Shown piece after piece: positions 59,015-60,405 of a stretch of DNA of 60,405 nucleotides. Below the pieces are notes generated by a model. That model saw only the letters and a program-made list of their open reading frames with translations. It was not told the DNA's origin and did no database searches. This DNA is from Micavibrio sp964400125 (GTDB lineage: Bacteria > Pseudomonadota > Alphaproteobacteria > Micavibrionales > Micavibrionaceae): assembly GCA_964400125.1 (NCBI GenBank), contig CAYNSR010000015.1, positions 1 to 60,405 on the forward strand. The letters are read 5' to 3'. Position 1 is the first letter of the stretch, and each line of letters begins with the position of its first letter. The position numbers were made by a program, and so were the translations under genes.

Positions 59015-60405
59015 TCAAATTATCAAGTTACCATTTGCAACCAATGCGGCTTCATCTGTAAGATCAGTGACGCCTGTGAGTGTAGCTATCTGATGAAAGC
59101 CATATGCACCACCTAAGCCATCCCTATCAACAAAGACTGCGCTATTGCTGCCATTAGTTGTTATCTGAATATAATCCGTAATGGCATCATTCAACGGATC
59201 ATACCCGTCCAAAAGGTCAGAAAGATCGATTGCATCCCCTGATGCAACATCAAAATCGGTTATGGTATCTACATTGCTGAAGGCAGAAGCCGACTCAAAG
59301 ACGAAAAGGTCTGCTCCATTCCCACCAGTCAGAATATCAACGCCTGCACCGCCATAGAGAATGTCATTCCCATCCCCACCATTCAGCGTATCGTTCCCGG
59401 CGCCACCATCCAGGAGATCATCGCCGTCATTCCCGTTCAGCGTATCGTAGCCATCCATACCGTACAGCTCGTCATTCCCCGCACCGCCGCTGATCGTGTT
59501 GCTGCCGATTCCTCCATACACGATGTCCCGCGCCTGCGTGCCGGTATAGCTGCTGCTCATCCCAATGGTCAACGTCGGCATTGTTCCCCAACCCGCGCCG
59601 CCATTCACAAAGGTCATCGTCGTCAGGTCGAAGGTGATGTCGTTGAATACGAGCGTCTCGACATCGTTATACACCAGATCCGTTCCATAGCCCGCAGACG
59701 AAGAATCGTTGCCGTCCCGCACCTTGATGTAATCCGCATGGTCCCGGTAAATGATAAAGCCCGTGCTGTCCACATCCCAGATCGCCGTGTCGTTCCCGGC
59801 ACCGCCGATCAGTGTATCTGTCCCCGTACCACCGATCAGTGTATCGTCACCCGCACCGCCATTCAGCGTATCATTCCCGGCGCCACCATCCAGGAGATCA
59901 TCGCCGTCATTCCCGTTCAGCGTATCGTAGCCATCCATACCGTACAGCTCGTCATTCCCCGCACCGCCGCTGATCGTGTTGCTGCCGATTCCTCCATACA
60001 CGATGTCCCGCGCCTGCGTGCCGGTATAGCTGCTGCTCATCCCAATGGTCAACGTCGGCATTGTTCCCCAACCCGCGCCGCCATTCACAAAGGTCATCGT
60101 CGTCAGGTCGAAGGTGATGTCGTTGAATACGAGCGTCTCGACATCGTTATACACCAGATCCGTTCCATAGCCCGCAGACGAAGAATCGTTGCCGTCCCGC
60201 ACCTTGATGTAATCCGCATGGTCCCGGTAAATGATAAAGCCCGTGCTGTCCACATCCCAGATCGCCGTGTCGTTCCCGGCACCGCCGATCAGTGTATCTG
60301 TCCCCGTACCACCGATCAGTGTATCGTCACCCGCACCGCCATTCAGCGTATCATTCCCGGCGCCACCATCCAGGAGATCATCGCCGTCATTCCCGTTCAG
60401 CGTAT
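59015..60405 (-). CDS. RTX protein, C-terminal part with type I secretion signal (partial)
   Basis: The frame is open to the window edge and continues at 532 to 1 in a circular molecule; no start is present. It consists of 160-residue units, each a beta-rich segment (TLVFNDITFDLTTMTF, DIVYGGIGSNTISGGAGND) and RTX nonapeptides (LNGNDGDDLLDGGAGNDTLN). The last 100 residues (GADLFVFESASAFSNVDTIT, DFDVASGDAIDLSDLLDGYD, end ALVANGNLII) form a type I secretion C-terminal target domain (VC_A0849-like). No type I transporter genes are in the window, so host transporters would be needed. Confidence 0.85.
   Translation of the reverse strand, partial: TLNGNDGDDLLDGGAGNDTLNGGAGDDTLIGGTGTDTLIGGAGNDTAIWDVDSTGFIIYRDHADYIKVRDGNDSSSAGYGTDLVYNDVETLVFNDITFDLTTMTFVNGGAGWGTMPTLTIGMSSSYTGTQARDIVYGGIGSNTISGGAGNDELYGMDGYDTLNGNDGDDLLDGGAGNDTLNGGAGDDTLIGGTGTDTLIGGAGNDTAIWDVDSTGFIIYRDHADYIKVRDGNDSSSAGYGTDLVYNDVETLVFNDITFDLTTMTFVNGGAGWGTMPTLTIGMSSSYTGTQARDIVYGGIGSNTISGGAGNDELYGMDGYDTLNGNDGDDLLDGGAGNDTLNGGDGNDILYGGAGVDILTGGNGADLFVFESASAFSNVDTITDFDVASGDAIDLSDLLDGYDPLNDAITDYIQITTNGSNSAVFVDRDGLGGAYGFHQIATLTGVTDLTDEAALVANGNLII
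59394..60405. repeat. 480-bp tandem repeat array; end duplicates window start
   Basis: Units 59394-59873 and 59874-60353 are identical by eye, and a 52-bp partial unit follows to 60405. 59874-60405 equals 1-532. Identity starts at 59394 (59393 is G where later copies have A) and ends at 60405/532, exactly where the IS3 junction begins. Both window ends are therefore repeat branch points. True copy number cannot be read from this sequence. Confidence 0.9.

Noticed and set aside
59394..60405. Regularly spaced repeats as a CRISPR array
   Set aside because: The units are 480 bp long, identical and encode in-frame RTX nonapeptides; there are no unique spacers.

Overview
The window reads as one complete or nearly complete conjugative plasmid of about 60 kb. 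The first 532 bases (1-532) recur as the last 532 bases (59874-60405), inside a 480-bp RTX repeat array. This is what a circle opened in a repeat looks like. The backbone is of alphaproteobacterial type: a RepC-family initiator, a ParA without a classical ParB, a MOBP/DUF3363 relaxase and a full VirB/VirD4 type IV secretion system. GC content is moderate and patchy. I cannot name a genus.

Layout. 1-5.7 kb (and 59.0-60.4 kb across the junction) is a damaged secreted-protein locus: an RTX C-terminal part, two paralogous YD-repeat proteins and two paralogous membrane proteins, invaded by an IS3-family and an IS5-family element. 5.9-7.0 kb holds a TraL-like secreted protein and VirB1. 7.0-9.5 kb is an inserted set with an EgtD-like methyltransferase, two XRE regulators and a 36-residue membrane peptide. 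9.7-20.6 kb is virB2-virB11 plus virD4. 20.7-24.1 kb is the relaxase operon on the minus strand. 24.4-29.4 kb is a plasmid maintenance and probable leading region: TOPRIM protein, ParA, a parS-like site, an RP4-type nic-like sequence, several palindromes and an ArdC-type antirestriction protein.

29.7-32.7 kb is the most striking locus, a complete diversity-generating retroelement (DGR). It has a reverse transcriptase, a 147-bp template repeat (TR), an Avd accessory protein, and a target gene whose 3' end carries a matching 147-bp variable repeat (VR). All 14 TR/VR mismatches fall at adenines of the TR sense strand, so the element has been active. A DGR on a self-transmissible plasmid, with a target lacking any visible signal peptide, is unusual.

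33-35 kb carries toxin-antitoxin genes (a broken AbiE pair and a RelE/HigA-like pair) and a secreted nuclease. 35.5-38.1 kb is repC with its origin (two DnaA boxes, iteron-like octamers, a possible countertranscript RNA) and a KfrA-like coiled-coil protein.

38.2-58.2 kb is a defence island. It starts with a four-gene operon: SNF2/DUF3883 helicase, DUF1156 adenine methylase, a deoxyribosyltransferase/TIR-like protein and a HEPN-DUF499 ATPase. Next is a CBASS operon (CD-NTase and HNH-SAVED Cap5) with a divergent CapW/BrxR-type WYL repressor. A YhaO/YhaN-like (SbcD/SbcC-like) pair follows. ccdAB lies at 58.4-58.9 kb.
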